DNA of 64,000 nt from Candidatus Saccharimonadota bacterium (GCA_017405265.1 JAFRAS010000008.1:62001-126000), one strand, 5' to 3'. Counted from the stretch's first letter, positions 1 through 11,861 are shown. Program-made: numbers and translations. The notes: generated by a model not told the origin, from the letters alone.

Positions 1-2804
<2,804 letters not shown>

Positions 2805-2808
<4 letters not shown>

Positions 2809-3686
2809 TTTTTCAATCTCTCCAGGCGTTCGATACGTTTTTCAAGGGGCGGGTGAGTGGAGAAAAGTCCGGAGAAAATGGATTTTCGAAGCGGGGAGCT
2901 GATGAAGAGGGCTTCGGTCGCGGTGTTTTGTTGTTGCATGGGGCGGGAGTGGTCGGCGAGGTTTTTCAGGGCGGAAATCATTGGGTCGGGGGTGTTTAGG
3001 AGATTTGCGGCGGAGACGTCGGCCAAGAATTCGCGCTCGCGGGAGACAGCCATTTGGGCGAGGGCGGCGACGAAAGGCGCGGCAATGGCGGCGAGAATGA
3101 GGGCAACGACGCCGATAGGGCTGCGTTCTTCGCCGTTTTTGCTGCGGTTCCAGGCGCCGAAGTAAATCAAGCGAAAACCGAGGTCGGAAAAGACGCCGGC
3201 GATGGAAGTGAGGCCGAAGGCGATCATCGAGACGCGGATGTCGTAGTTTTTAATGTGAGAAATTTCGTGCGCCAGAACGGCTTTCAGTTCGGCGTCTGGC
3301 ATGACTTTCAAGAGACCGGTGGTCACGGCGACGAGAGAATGGTTCGGGTCGCGGCCGGTGGCGAAAGCGTTCGGAGCGGGGTCGTCAATGAGGTAGATTT
3401 TCGGGACGGGGACTTTGGCGAGATTGGCGACGTTGTTAACCATGTGGTAGAGCTTTGGCTCATCGGAGGCGGCGATAGGGCGGGCGCCAGAGACGAGAGT
3501 GCTAAAAGAGGCGGAAAAGTAGTATTGAAAAATGGCGTAGGCGAGGGCGGCGATAGCGAAAATGAGGGTGATGGACCAGTTTTTCGAGAGGGCGGAAATG
3601 AGGGCACCAAAAAGAGAGATTATTAGCGTAAAAGCAATAATAATATGGACAGTGCGACGCTTGTTCGCTAGAATTTGCTTTTGCAT
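2805..3686 (-). CDS. htpX: HtpX-like M48 zinc metalloprotease
   Basis: A membrane-bound protease that degrades misfolded membrane proteins in its family. The 293-residue protein has two N-terminal membrane segments (about 14-33 and 38-58), the zinc-binding HEISH motif at 140-144, further hydrophobic segments near 155-175 and 190-212, and a downstream SREREFLAD segment supplying the third zinc ligand. It starts 8 bases after the eno stop, and its own -10 box (3694-3699) overlaps that stop codon with 7 bases to the ATG, implying a leaderless transcript. It overlaps the following membrane-protein gene by 4 bases. Family assignment is firm; the exact substrate is not known. Confidence 0.93.
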
Positions 3687-3693
3687 CTATACT

Positions 3694-3699
3694 ATTATA
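3694..3699 (-). promoter_or_regulatory. -10 box of htpX (leaderless)
   Basis: TATAAT preceded by TGTGC, ending 7 bases before the htpX ATG. It overlaps the eno stop codon. No convincing -35 hexamer is visible at 16-18 bases. Confidence 0.6.
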
Positions 3700-4969
3700 G
3701 CACAGACGAGAGGCCGAGGGTAGAGTTTGCTTCGGCGATGCGAATGAGTTCGTTGTATTTCGCGATGCGCTCGGAGCGGGAGAGGGAACCGGTTTTAATC
3801 TGGCCGGCGCCGAGGCCGACGGCGAGGTGAGCAATTGAGGTGTCTTCGGTTTCGCCGGAACGGTGGGAGATGATGGTGTTGTAGCCGGCGTTTTTGGCGA
3901 CCAAGACAGCGGCGATGGTTTCGGTCAAGGTGCCGATTTGGTTCGGTTTTATTAAAATGGCGTTCGCGACTTTTTCGGTGATGCCTTTTCGTAGGAGCTT
4001 CGTGTTCGTCACGAAGAGGTCGTCGCCGACGAGTTGGGTGTTTTTTCCGAGGCGGTCGGTGAGTTTTTTCCAACCGTCCCAATCGTCTTCGCCGAGGCCG
4101 TCTTCGATGGAGACGACGGGGTAATTTTCGGTAATCCAGGTGTACCAGTTGATGAGGTCGTCAGAGGATTTCCAGTCGCCGTTGGTTTTTAGTTCGTAGT
4201 GGTCGCCGTTTTTGAATTCGGAGGCGGCGATGTCCATGGCGATTTTGATATCTTTGCCGAAGGCGAGGCCGGCGCGCTCGACAGCTTCTTTGATTAAGTC
4301 GAGCGGTTCGTTGTTCCCTTTTTCGAGTCTCGGAGCAAAACCGCCTTCGTCGCCGACGGTGGTGACGTAATTATGAGATTTCAAAACATTTTTCAAAGAA
4401 TGGAAAACTTCGGCGCCGAGGCGGACAGCGTCGGCGATGTTTTCGGCGGATGCCGGGATAATCATGTATTCCTGGAAATCGGTGGACCAGTCGGCGTGAG
4501 CGCCGCCGTTCATGACGTTCATCATCGGCATGGGGAGAGACGGGGTAGTGCCGGCGATTTCGGAAATGTAAGAGTAGAAGGGGATTTTTTTGGTGCGGGC
4601 GACGGCTTTCGCGACGGCGAGAGAGACGGCAAGAGTGGCGTTCGCGCCGAGTTTAGACTTGTTGTCGGTGCCGTCAAGCTCGATCATCAAGTGGTCAACG
4701 GTGGTTTGGTCGGCAGAGTTGTTGACGAGGAGGTCTTTAATTTTCGAATTAACATTCCAAACGGCTTTCAAGACGGATTTGCCACCGTAAAACTTCGGGT
4801 CGCCATCTCGGAGTTCGAGAGCCTCGCCGGAGCCAGTCGAGGCGCCGGAAGGGACAGCGGCGCGACCGACGGCGCCACTCGAGAGAAGCACGTCGGCTTC
4901 GACGGTCGGGTTGCCACGCGAATCTAAAATTTGTCTTGCGCGAATGTTTGAAATAGTTAAGTTATCCAT
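3695..4969 (-). CDS. eno: Enolase
   Basis: Converts 2-phosphoglycerate to phosphoenolpyruvate in lower glycolysis. The 424-residue protein is of normal family length. It has the N-terminal signature [23 protein letters not shown], the metal-binding DGxxNK-type segment, [25 protein letters not shown], the catalytic lysine segment [13 protein letters not shown] and [19 protein letters not shown]. The start is set at 4969 (MDNLT...) rather than the ATG two codons upstream, because a TATAAT box at 4977-4982 puts the likely transcription start at this ATG. pgk and pyk lie 2-5 kb away on the same strand, so three consecutive lower-glycolysis enzymes are loosely clustered around parAB. Confidence 0.97.
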   Translation of the reverse strand: MDNLTISNIRARQILDSRGNPTVEADVLLSSGAVGRAAVPSGASTGSGEALELRDGDPKFYGGKSVLKAVWNVNSKIKDLLVNNSADQTTVDHLMIELDGTDNKSKLGANATLAVSLAVAKAVARTKKIPFYSYISEIAGTTPSLPMPMMNVMNGGAHADWSTDFQEYMIIPASAENIADAVRLGAEVFHSLKNVLKSHNYVTTVGDEGGFAPRLEKGNNEPLDLIKEAVERAGLAFGKDIKIAMDIAASEFKNGDHYELKTNGDWKSSDDLINWYTWITENYPVVSIEDGLGEDDWDGWKKLTDRLGKNTQLVGDDLFVTNTKLLRKGITEKVANAILIKPNQIGTLTETIAAVLVAKNAGYNTIISHRSGETEDTSIAHLAVGLGAGQIKTGSLSRSERIAKYNELIRIAEANSTLGLSSVL

Positions 4970-4976
4970 AAGCATA

Positions 4977-4982
4977 ATTATA
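4977..4982 (-). promoter_or_regulatory. -10 box of eno (leaderless)
   Basis: TATAAT with an upstream TATGC (extended -10), 7 bases before the ATG at 4969. It would exclude the upstream ATG (4975) from the transcript. Confidence 0.6.
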
Positions 4983-4992
4983 GCATAACAAT

Positions 4993-5027
4993 TTCAAAAA
5001 ACAGCCCCGAGTTTTCGCTCGGGGCTG
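4993..5027 (-). terminator. Rho-independent terminator of the small gene at 5034-5285
   Basis: A 10-bp perfect stem (5002-5011 with 5018-5027, CAGCCCCGAG type) with a 6-base loop. On the minus strand it is followed by TTTTTTG. It sits directly after the stop of the small unknown gene and just upstream of eno. Confidence 0.85.
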
Positions 5028-5033
5028 AAACGG

Positions 5034-5285
5034 TCACGCGATGAGCGACCACGCCAGAGATTTGGCGTTGAACGCAAGGCGAAGTTTTTTCCCGAGAGCC
5101 TTGACGTCGAAGAGATGGATTACATCACTGCCGACGAACTTGATGCTCGAGCTCAAAAGCTCTTGCACTTCGATTTCTTTCGCATCGCTTTGGCGACGGA
5201 AAGAAAGGGGCTCGCAAGGTGTCATTTCATAGCCGAAAAGGGCCATGACCTCGACGCGTTCAGTTTTTTGGTTAGTAGTTTTCAT
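5034..5285 (-). CDS. Small protein of unknown function (83 aa)
   Basis: A short reading frame with a good Shine-Dalgarno site (GGAG, 7 bases before the ATG) and its own terminator, so I regard it as a real gene. The protein is hydrophilic with no signal or membrane segment. The C-terminal half (HLFDVKALGKKLRLAFNAK followed by W) alternates like a small beta-sheet domain. I do not recognise the family. The leader (5286-5430) carries several inverted repeats, one of which can pair with the ribosome site, suggesting translational control. It stands alone between parB and eno. Confidence 0.7.
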   Translation of the reverse strand: MKTTNQKTERVEVMALFGYEMTPCEPLSFRRQSDAKEIEVQELLSSSIKFVGSDVIHLFDVKALGKKLRLAFNAKSLAWSLIA

Positions 5286-5290
5286 AAATC

Positions 5291-5317
5291 AACTCCGTAA
5301 ATTAAATTTTTGGAGTC
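5291..5317 (-). promoter_or_regulatory. Hairpin that can mask the ribosome site of the small gene
   Basis: GACTCC (5312-5317 on the minus strand) can pair with GGAGTT (5291-5296), which contains the Shine-Dalgarno sequence. An inner AAAT/ATTT pairing lengthens the stem. Further upstream the leader holds CTATTC...GAATAG and GTGCC...GGCAC inverted repeats. The pairing is seen in the sequence; the regulatory role is inference. Confidence 0.4.
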
Positions 5318-5429
5318 ATTTATGCGTGCCCGATTTATTGGCACCTGGCTCAAACTATAAATGACGATAGTAAGAGCTATGGATAATCTATTCGGTGACC
5401 GAGGTATGAATAGACATTAACATTATACA

Positions 5430-6287
5430 TTATTTTAGGGTTTTTAAGAAGGATTTTAGGTCTTTCTCGGACTTGAAAGAGAAAGTCAGAGAGCGGGACT
5501 TGATTTTGACGCGGGTGGGGTGGAAAGTTTTTAGGGAGTTCATGAGGTGGAGCTCGGTGGCGGAGGATTCGCGGGATTTCAGGACGGCGTCGGAGCTTTT
5601 CGGCTTTTCAGACTTCACGGCGAGTTCGACCATGCGGACGTTGTAGCTGCCATCGATGATTTTCGGGAGGATTTTTTCGATAAGTTTTTCGTCGGCGGAG
5701 ACGAGGGGGCGCATGATTCCCTCGCTCAAGTGGTATTTTATCATGGTTTCTTTGGCAAAATCGGGGAGCCGTAGGAGCCGCATGGTGTTTTCGATAGTGA
5801 TTTTGTTTTTGCCGATTTTTTTGGCGATATCTTTTGTACTCAAATTGAACTGGGACTGGAGCTTCGCGTAGGCGGTGGCGAGTTCGAGGGGCGCGAGGTC
5901 TTCGCGTTGAGCATTTTCGATGACGGAGAGCTCGAGGCGGTGTTGGTCGTCGATTGTGCGGATGATGGCGGGGATGGTTTTTTGCCCGGCGAGGATGGAG
6001 GCGCGATAACGGCGTTCGCCGGCGACGATGAGATATTTTCCGCTGGCGGTTTTCGTGACGACGATGGGTTGGAGGACGCCGGAGGATTTAATGGACTCGG
6101 CGAGGAGATTCAGGGCTTCTTCGTCGAGGGTTTTTCGGGGTTGGTCGGGGTCGGGGAGGATGCTATCTAAAGGCAGTTCGGTCAGGGTCGAGACGGCGGA
6201 GTCTTCACTGGCGGTCGGGTCGAATTCGTCGTCGAATAAATTGTCGGGGATGAGGTCGGAGAAACCTCGGCCAAGGGCGTCTTTCAT
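5430..6287 (-). CDS. parB: Chromosome partitioning protein ParB
   Basis: Binds parS sites and spreads to form the partition complex with ParA. The 285-residue protein has a poorly conserved acidic N-terminus, then the ParB/sulfiredoxin-like domain from about residue 38: the DPDQPRK segment, the CTP-binding GERRYRA motif and ENAQREDL. A helix-turn-helix follows (STKDIAKKIGKNKITIENTMRLL, about residues 150-175), then a C-terminal dimerisation region. It overlaps parA by 4 bases (ATGA) and is cotranscribed with it. No convincing parS site was found nearby. Confidence 0.95.
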   Translation of the reverse strand: MKDALGRGFSDLIPDNLFDDEFDPTASEDSAVSTLTELPLDSILPDPDQPRKTLDEEALNLLAESIKSSGVLQPIVVTKTASGKYLIVAGERRYRASILAGQKTIPAIIRTIDDQHRLELSVIENAQREDLAPLELATAYAKLQSQFNLSTKDIAKKIGKNKITIENTMRLLRLPDFAKETMIKYHLSEGIMRPLVSADEKLIEKILPKIIDGSYNVRMVELAVKSEKPKSSDAVLKSRESSATELHLMNSLKTFHPTRVKIKSRSLTFSFKSEKDLKSFLKTLK

Positions 6288-7054
6288 TTTTGTCCTTTCG
6301 TTCTTTCGATGATTTCTTTGGTAAGATCGCGGTAGGCGCGAGCGCCTTTGCTGAAGTGGTCGTAGTCGCCGACAGGGACGGCGTGGGAGGGGGCTTCGGC
6401 GATGCGGACGTTTCTCGGGATGACGGTTTCAAAAACTTTGGACTTGAAGTATTTTTGGATTTCGGCGAGGACGCGAGTCGAGAGAGAGGTGCGGCGGTCG
6501 AACATGGTGGCGACGACACCGAGGAGTTTCAGATCGGGGTTGACCTTTTTTACGAGTTTCATGGACTCGAGGAGTTGGGCGACGCCTTCCAGGGCGTAAA
6601 ATTCGGTTTGGACGGGGAGGAGGAGGAAGTTTGAGGAAATCATCGCATTCACGGTGAGGAGAGAGAGGGAGGGCGGAGAGTCAATAATGATGTAATCATA
6701 AGAATCTTGGATGAATTTCAGGCGCTTTTTTAAGATGGTGAAGCGGGAGTCGAGTTTCGTCATTTCGACTTCGGCGTTGCTGAGTTCGGGGGTGGTGGGG
6801 GCGAGGTCGAGGTTTTTGTATTTGGTTTTTACGATGATTTCGGAGAAGGAGGCCTGATCGACCATGAGTTCGGTCATGGATTTTTTTAGGGTGGATTTGT
6901 CGATGCCGAGGCCGGAGGTGGAGTTTCCCTGGGGGTCGATGTCGATTAAGAGGACGCGGAATTTCGATTTGGCAAGATAATAGGAGACATTGACGGCAGT
7001 GGTGGTTTTTCCAACACCACCTTTTTGGTTGGTAATGCAAATAATTTTTGCCAT
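6284..7054 (-). CDS. parA: Chromosome partitioning ATPase ParA (Soj family)
   Basis: A 256-residue ATPase that drives segregation of ParB-bound origin regions. The deviant Walker A motif KGGVGKTTT is at residues 10-18, Walker A' near DIDPQGNSTSGLG, and the Walker B-like segment is YDYIIIDSPPSLSLLTVNA. It is close to family length with no additional N-terminal DNA-binding domain, matching chromosomal Soj proteins. Two promoters are visible upstream: a full sigma70-type one and a -10 box 6 bases from the ATG, so both leadered and leaderless mRNAs are possible. parB follows with a 4-base overlap. Confidence 0.96.
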   Translation of the reverse strand: MAKIICITNQKGGVGKTTTAVNVSYYLAKSKFRVLLIDIDPQGNSTSGLGIDKSTLKKSMTELMVDQASFSEIIVKTKYKNLDLAPTTPELSNAEVEMTKLDSRFTILKKRLKFIQDSYDYIIIDSPPSLSLLTVNAMISSNFLLLPVQTEFYALEGVAQLLESMKLVKKVNPDLKLLGVVATMFDRRTSLSTRVLAEIQKYFKSKVFETVIPRNVRIAEAPSHAVPVGDYDHFSKGARAYRDLTKEIIERTKGQK

Positions 7055-7060
7055 AAGGAA

Positions 7061-7066
7061 ATTATA
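7061..7066 (-). promoter_or_regulatory. Second -10 box of parA (leaderless)
   Basis: TATAAT ending 6 bases before the parA ATG, preceded by GTGT. The candidate -35 is weak. Confidence 0.5.
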
Positions 7067-7096
7067 ACACGGAAAAAGAAAAAAGGGTAATATTTA

Positions 7097-7125
7097 ATTA
7101 TAGCACACTTTCGAGAAAAAGTCAA
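7097..7125 (-). promoter_or_regulatory. Sigma70-type promoter of parAB
   Basis: TTGACT, 17-base spacer ending in TGTGC, TATAAT. It lies between the pgk stop and parA, giving a leader of about 35 bases. Confidence 0.8.
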
Positions 7126-7144
7126 GCTTAGGCCTAATGGAGGG

Positions 7145-8209
7145 CTAGGCTTCCTCGAGGGCAGCGAGGCCGGGGAGAGTGGGTTTCACGAGGAATTCAA
7201 GAGCGGCACCACCACCGGTCGAAACGAGAGAGAAGTTCAATTCGGGGTGCTTTTTCTGTTCGGATTCGACGAAAGAAGTGGTATCGCCGCCGCAGATGAC
7301 GGAGTTAATGTCGGGGTTCTCGCCGAGAACGCGGCAGATGATTTCGGAGGCGGTGGAGAAAGCGGAGTCTTCGACCTTGCCCATAGTGCCGTTCCAGATG
7401 ACGGTTTTGGCGGACTTTAAGGCTCCGACGAAGTCGGCGGTGGATTTCGGGCCGATGTCTAGTTTCGCGCCTTCGGCGTCTTCGTCGAAATCTTCGGCGA
7501 CTAAGACGTTTTTGTCGATTGAGCTGAAGCCATCGGCGGCGATTTTCCCGCCCACGAGGATTTTGTCGGCGACGGTTTTAAACTTGTCGATTAGAGGCTG
7601 TTTATCGTCAACTTTGGCGCCGCCAATGAGGATGACGAGCGGTTTTTTCGGGTTATTTTTCACGGCGGAGAGTTTTTCGACTTCGGACTCGACGAGAAGG
7701 CCAGCGTAGGACGGGACGAGACGAGTGATGGCGTCGGTCGAGGCGTGAGCGCGGTGGATAACGGCGAAACCGTCCTGGACGAAAGCGTCGGGGTGAATCG
7801 AATCGACGATTTCTTCGGCGAAAGATTCGGAGTTCTTCTCTTCTCCCGGGAAGAAGCGGAGATTTTCGAGGAGGAGAATGGCGCCGGGTTTCAGGCTCGC
7901 GACGGCGGATTCGACGTCGGGGCCAGAGACGTCGTCAACGAAATTCACGGGAGTGCCTTCGAGGAGTTCGGCGAGGCGTTTCGCCACGGGTTTCAGAGAA
8001 AGTTCGGGCTTTCTCGTTCCCTCGGGGCGACCGAGGTGGGAAATTAAAATGATTTTTTTCGCGCCTTTTTTCTTCAGGTATTCAATGGTCGGGAAAGAGG
8101 CGCGGAGGCGCAGGTCGCCGTCGACGGCGCCGTCTTTTATCGGCACGTTGTAGTCAGTGCGGACTAAAATAATTTTACCTTTGGGGTTAAGGGTATCTAG
8201 AGTTTTCAT
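7145..8209 (-). CDS. pgk: Phosphoglycerate kinase
   Basis: Transfers phosphate from 1,3-bisphosphoglycerate to ADP. The 354-residue protein is shorter than the usual 390-400, apparently through trimmed internal loops, since both ends align: RTDYNVP near residue 20, SHLGRPEG near 60, LLLENLRFFPGEE near 117 and the C-terminal GGDTTSF and STGGGAALEFL. It starts 7 bases upstream of the position where pyk ends on the same strand (pyk then pgk). A Shine-Dalgarno-like AATAGGA precedes the ATG. The stop lies in an imperfect hairpin that may act as a weak terminator. Confidence 0.96.
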   Translation of the reverse strand: MKTLDTLNPKGKIILVRTDYNVPIKDGAVDGDLRLRASFPTIEYLKKKGAKKIILISHLGRPEGTRKPELSLKPVAKRLAELLEGTPVNFVDDVSGPDVESAVASLKPGAILLLENLRFFPGEEKNSESFAEEIVDSIHPDAFVQDGFAVIHRAHASTDAITRLVPSYAGLLVESEVEKLSAVKNNPKKPLVILIGGAKVDDKQPLIDKFKTVADKILVGGKIAADGFSSIDKNVLVAEDFDEDAEGAKLDIGPKSTADFVGALKSAKTVIWNGTMGKVEDSAFSTASEIICRVLGENPDINSVICGGDTTSFVESEQKKHPELNFSLVSTGGGAALEFLVKPTLPGLAALEEA

Positions 8210-8215
8210 ATATTC

Positions 8216-9655
8216 CTATTCTTTTACTATTTGACGGACTTTGATGGTGTCGGTGCCGCCGATTTGGCTCTTGGCAGTGCCGGAAACGACGATGACGAGC
8301 GGGCCGTCTTCGCGAGCGGTCTTCAAGAAGCCAGATTTATAGAGCTCTTCGGCGAGAGCGATGCCGTAATCGGTGTCGTAGGGGCGGACGAAGGCGGAGG
8401 TGGCGTAGGACAGGGCGAGCTGGTTGGCGACGCGGGCGTTGCCGGTCACAGCGATAATCGGGGAGTGGGGGCGCTGGGCGGAAATGGCGGCGGCGGTGGC
8501 GCCAGAGGCGGTTTCGCAGATGATGGCGTCGGCGTCGAGTTCGTCGGCGAGGTGCGAGGCGGCGGCGGAAATGGCGTCGTAAGTCTCGGAGATGCCGGTC
8601 ACCATGGTGTCCAGAGGCGTTACTTCGGCGTTACTCTGAGTGTAGAGAATGATTTTCTTCATGGCTTTCACGGCTTCGACGGGGTATTTGCCGTTGGCGG
8701 TTTCGTCGGAGAGCATAACGACATCGGCGCCTTGGATGACGGCGTTGGCGACGTCGGAAGCTTCGGCGCGAGAAGGTTCGGGATTTTCGACCATGGAGCC
8801 CATCATCTGGGTCGCGACAATGCAAAGTTTCGAGTGCTTGCGACAGAGGGCGACGAGTTTTCGCTGGACAATCGGGACGACCTCGGTGCCGGCTTCGACG
8901 GCCATGTCGCCGCGGGCAATCATGATGCCGTCGGCGGTCTCGACGATGGCTTCGAGATTTTTCGGGGAAATGGCGGATTTGGTTTCGATTTTGGCGATGA
9001 TTTGGGCGGAGGAGCCGTGAGAAACGAGGATTTGGCGAAGCTTGTCGATGTCGTCGGCAGTCTGGATGAAGCTCATGGCGACGTAGTCGAAGTCGCGCGA
9101 GGCGCCGAATTCGATGTCGGCGAGATCTTTTTCAGTGATGATGTCGCCGCCGAAATCGGTGTCGGGGAGATTGAGGCCCTTGTGGCTCATTAGAAAGCCG
9201 TCGTTTTCGATTTTAATCTTTATCGCGGTGTCGGAGCAGATTTCGATGACGCTGGCTTTAATTTTGCCGTCGAAAAGCGAAATCGGCTCGCCGACTTTGA
9301 CTTTTTCGGCTAAGTTATATTGCACGGGGAGGAAATTCCCGCCGTCGTGTTCGGTGAGAGAGTAGTCCAGGATGATTTCGTCGCCGGATTTCACGTCAAA
9401 ATGGTTATCTTTCAAGTTCCCGAGGCGGATTTTGGGGCCTTGGAGGTCTTGGAGAATGGCGACGCTGCGGCCTTTTTTCTCGGCGGCAGCACGAATCCAG
9501 GAAATTTGGGCATCACGTTCTTCGTAGGAACCGTGGGAAAAATTGAGACGACAACCGTTCACGCCGGACATGATAATCTCTTCAATTTTTTCGGGAGAAT
9601 TGATGGCGGGACCGACGGTTGCGAGGATTTTGGTACGCTTAAAAATCTGATTCAT
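8216..9655 (-). CDS. pyk: Pyruvate kinase
   Basis: Makes pyruvate and ATP from phosphoenolpyruvate, the last step of glycolysis. The 479-residue protein is of normal length, with RLNFSHGSYEE near residue 35, LQDLQGPKIRLG near 67, the B domain, the catalytic IIAKIETKSA segment, IMIARGDMAVE, ATQMMGSM and SDETANGKYPVEAV, plus a C-terminal regulatory-type domain. It is the promoter-proximal gene of a pyk-pgk pair. An extended -10 box lies 6 bases upstream of the ATG, so the mRNA should be leaderless. Confidence 0.97.
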   Translation of the reverse strand: MNQIFKRTKILATVGPAINSPEKIEEIIMSGVNGCRLNFSHGSYEERDAQISWIRAAAEKKGRSVAILQDLQGPKIRLGNLKDNHFDVKSGDEIILDYSLTEHDGGNFLPVQYNLAEKVKVGEPISLFDGKIKASVIEICSDTAIKIKIENDGFLMSHKGLNLPDTDFGGDIITEKDLADIEFGASRDFDYVAMSFIQTADDIDKLRQILVSHGSSAQIIAKIETKSAISPKNLEAIVETADGIMIARGDMAVEAGTEVVPIVQRKLVALCRKHSKLCIVATQMMGSMVENPEPSRAEASDVANAVIQGADVVMLSDETANGKYPVEAVKAMKKIILYTQSNAEVTPLDTMVTGISETYDAISAAASHLADELDADAIICETASGATAAAISAQRPHSPIIAVTGNARVANQLALSYATSAFVRPYDTDYGIALAEELYKSGFLKTAREDGPLVIVVSGTAKSQIGGTDTIKVRQIVKE

Positions 9656-9661
9656 AATTTT

Positions 9662-9667
9662 ATTTTA
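9662..9667 (-). promoter_or_regulatory. -10 box of pyk (leaderless)
   Basis: TATGC followed by TAAAAT, ending 6 bases before the pyk ATG. It starts only a few bases after the T-tract of the terminator at the end of the ribosomal operon. Confidence 0.55.
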
Positions 9668-9671
9668 GCAT

Positions 9672-9707
9672 AAAAAATAGAACTTTTAGTCCAAAGTTCT
9701 ATTTTTT
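9672..9707 (-). terminator. Terminator of the ribosomal protein operon (after rpsH)
   Basis: A 15-bp perfect stem (9672-9686 with 9693-9707) with a 6-base loop. The 3' arm ends in six T on the minus strand. It starts 9 bases after the rpsH stop, so the operon ends with S8 and does not continue into L6. Confidence 0.88.
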
Positions 9708-9715
9708 CGTGGACT

Positions 9716-10117
9716 TTAGTAAATCTTGACTAAGATTTCGCCACCGAGATGCGCCTCTTTGGCGGCTTGGCCGGTCATGATGCCTTTCGAAGTCGAAATG
9801 AGGACGAGACCGCGGCCGGACTTCACCACGGGGATTTTTTCGGCGGAGCTGTAAACGCGGCGACCCGGTTTCGAGACGCGCTCGATGGAACCGATTTTGG
9901 CGTTTTCACCTTCAGAGTTAATTACGACGTGAAGAGTATTCCGGGGAGTAGTCTCTTCGACGTTGTAGTTCGTGATGTAGCCGGTGTTTTTCAGCTCTTC
10001 GACCACGGCGACTTTGAGTTTCGACGAAGGAAGGCGAATTTCGGTTTTGCCGACGGCAATCGCGTTACGAATGCGCGTGATTAAATCGGCGATTTGATCT
10101 GTGGGATTTGATATCAT
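9716..10117 (-). CDS. rpsH: 30S ribosomal protein S8
   Basis: Binds the central domain of 16S rRNA. The 133-residue protein has the N-terminal DQIADLITRIRNAI segment and the C-terminal signature GLVLISTSKGIMT. It is the last gene of the operon; in most bacteria L6, L18 and S5 would follow, but here a strong terminator does. Confidence 0.97.
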   Translation of the reverse strand: MISNPTDQIADLITRIRNAIAVGKTEIRLPSSKLKVAVVEELKNTGYITNYNVEETTPRNTLHVVINSEGENAKIGSIERVSKPGRRVYSSAEKIPVVKSGRGLVLISTSKGIMTGQAAKEAHLGGEILVKIY

Positions 10118-10131
10118 ATTCTTCCTTTCTC

Positions 10132-10401
10132 CTACCAGCTACTCTTAGTTACACCAGGAATTTCGCCACGGGAGGCTTTTTCCCGGAAGTTAATGCGAGA
10201 GAGGCCGAAACGACGCATGTAGGCGCGAGGGCGACCATCCAAGAGGTCGCGATTTTTAAGACGCGTGGGGCTCGAGTTGCGCGGAAGTTTCTGGAGAGCG
10301 TCGAGGTCTCCGGCGGCTTTCAGGGCAGCACGCTTGTCTTTGTATTTGTTGTAGAGTTTCTGGCGCTTCTCGTCGCGCAAAATAGCGGAAGTTTTGGCCA
10401 T
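10132..10401 (-). CDS. rpsN: 30S ribosomal protein S14 (zinc-independent long form)
   Basis: An 89-residue S14 of the long type, ending in [19 protein letters not shown] and W. It has no CxxC motifs, so it is the form that does not bind zinc. It starts where rplE stops (shared base at 10401). The order rplE-rpsN-rpsH matches the usual spc cluster. Confidence 0.96.
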   Translation of the reverse strand: MAKTSAILRDEKRQKLYNKYKDKRAALKAAGDLDALQKLPRNSSPTRLKNRDLLDGRPRAYMRRFGLSRINFREKASRGEIPGVTKSSW

Positions 10402-10967
10402 TATTTATTCTCCTTTGCGAAAGGCATACCAAAGAGCTCAAGAAGCTTCCGGCTTCCTTCTTGGCTGCCATTTTTAATAATGAAAGTGATCTCAAGACCG
10501 TGTAAAACGGCGGCGTCTTCGAAGGAAATCTCCGGGAAGACGGTTTGCTCGGTGAGGCCGAGGCTGTAGTTGCCCTGGGCGTCGAAAGACGTGGTCGGGA
10601 CACCGTGGAAATCACGAACGTGCGGGAGAGCGACGGAAATAAGACGGTCGGCAAATTCGTACATCTTGTCATTGCGAAGAGTCACGAGATAGCCGAGCGG
10701 AGCGCCGAGACCTTTGCGAATCTTAAAGGTCGCGATGGACTTTTTCGCAATACGAGAGGTCGGAGCTTGGCCAGTGATGCGGGAAAGCGTCAATTCGACA
10801 GTTTCCATAAAACGCTTGTCTTCGCGTTTTTTGCCGACACCGGAGCTCACAACGATTTTTACAAGGCGCGGAACTTCGTTGACGTTTTTTAAGTTCAAAG
10901 ATTTTTGCAAATCTTTTTTCTTGTCGTTATAGAGCGTTTTTAAACGCGGTTCATAGGTTTCAGCCAT
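10401..10967 (-). CDS. rplE: 50S ribosomal protein L5
   Basis: Binds 5S rRNA in the central protuberance. The 188-residue protein has VVSSGVGKK, the [25 protein letters not shown] region, the [16 protein letters not shown] segment and the C-terminal [17 protein letters not shown]. It overlaps rpsN and rplX by single bases, typical of the tight packing here. Confidence 0.97.
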   Translation of the reverse strand: MAETYEPRLKTLYNDKKKDLQKSLNLKNVNEVPRLVKIVVSSGVGKKREDKRFMETVELTLSRITGQAPTSRIAKKSIATFKIRKGLGAPLGYLVTLRNDKMYEFADRLISVALPHVRDFHGVPTTSFDAQGNYSLGLTEQTVFPEISFEDAAVLHGLEITFIIKNGSQEGSRKLLELFGMPFAKENK

Positions 10968-11197
10968 TATTTCTTCTCCGTTTTCTTCTCAATGAGTTTG
11001 AGATTAGAAAGATCGATGGTTGTTTTTAGCTCCTTTTTGCCACCCATGGGATTGAAACGGCTACGTTTCAAATTGCGGGTGATGGTCGGGAGGCCTTCGA
11101 CAGCGGCGCGGTTGGTTTTTCGGTTGACGGAGAGAATTTTCCCTTCGTGGCCTTTGTGGGCGCCGGCGATGACTTTGACTTTATCATTCGTTTTCAT
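10967..11197 (-). CDS. rplX: 50S ribosomal protein L24
   Basis: A short (76-residue) L24 consisting essentially of the KOW domain: KVIAGAHKGHEGKILSV near the N-terminus, then a brief basic tail. The usual bacterial L24 is about 100 residues, so the C-terminal extension is missing. It overlaps its neighbours by one base each. Confidence 0.95.
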   Translation of the reverse strand: MKTNDKVKVIAGAHKGHEGKILSVNRKTNRAAVEGLPTITRNLKRSRFNPMGGKKELKTTIDLSNLKLIEKKTEKK

Positions 11198-11565
11198 TAG
11201 AGGACCTCCGGAGCTAAGCTGATGATTTTGGAAAAGCCAAGATCGCGAAGTTCGCGCGGGATGGGCCCGAAGACGCGGGTACCACGCGGGGTCTTGTCGT
11301 CGTTGATTAAGACGGCGGCGTTCTCATCGAAACGAATCGAGGAACCGTCGGGACGGCGAATTGGTTTCACGCTGCGGACGATAACGGCTTTTACGACGGC
11401 TTTTTTCTTCACGCCGCCGGTCGGGGAAGCCTCTTTGACCGAGCAGGTAACGATGTCGCCAACGCGAGCGTAGCGAGCGCGGGTGCCGCCGAGGACGCGG
11501 ATAAGCCCCAGCTCTTTTGCGCCGGAGTTGTCGGCGACTTTGAGACGAGATTCTTGTTGTAACAT
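11197..11565 (-). CDS. rplN: 50S ribosomal protein L14
   Basis: A 122-residue L14 with the N-terminal [15 protein letters not shown] signature and the [25 protein letters not shown]-terminus. Normal length and position between rpsQ and rplX. Confidence 0.97.
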   Translation of the reverse strand: MLQQESRLKVADNSGAKELGLIRVLGGTRARYARVGDIVTCSVKEASPTGGVKKKAVVKAVIVRSVKPIRRPDGSSIRFDENAAVLINDDKTPRGTRVFGPIPRELRDLGFSKIISLAPEVL

Positions 11566-11861
11566 TACTCTTCCTCCTCTTTCTCAATGCCCAAGACTTC
11601 GTCTTTTAGTTCGACTTTGCCGTGAGCGTGCTCGAGAACTTTCACGAGACGGTAGGATTTAGTTTTGGAAACAGGACGGCAGGCAGCGATTTCGACGCGA
11701 TCGCCTTCTTTCGCCTCGTTTTTCGGATCGTCGGCAGAATATTTCCGGGTGCGAGTGTACTGCTTCCGATACAAGGGATGAGTTTCCCGTTCGACGACGG
11801 CGACAGTGATAGTTTTGTCGCGTTTGGCGGAGGAAACGGTCCCAATCAGAGTGTGGATCAT
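11565..11861 (-). CDS. rpsQ: 30S ribosomal protein S17
   Basis: A 98-residue S17: [34 protein letters not shown] and [25 protein letters not shown], followed by an acidic tail. It begins 2 bases after the rplP stop, where rpmC (L29) would normally lie between rplP and rpsQ. Confidence 0.96.
   Translation of the reverse strand: MIHTLIGTVSSAKRDKTITVAVVERETHPLYRKQYTRTRKYSADDPKNEAKEGDRVEIAACRPVSKTKSYRLVKVLEHAHGKVELKDEVLGIEKEEEE

Noticed and set aside
6900-7144. Replication origin near parAB
   Set aside because: No dnaA, dnaN or cluster of DnaA boxes was seen, and the strand composition does not switch sign here.
7180-7200. A parS-like sequence (GTTTCACGAGGAAT) near parAB
   Set aside because: Only about 11 of 14 positions match the consensus half-sites, and it lies within conserved pgk coding sequence.
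8231-9193. A 320-codon plus-strand frame opposite pyk
   Set aside because: Antisense shadow with the same G/V/D/F-rich composition; pyk is unmistakable on the other strand.
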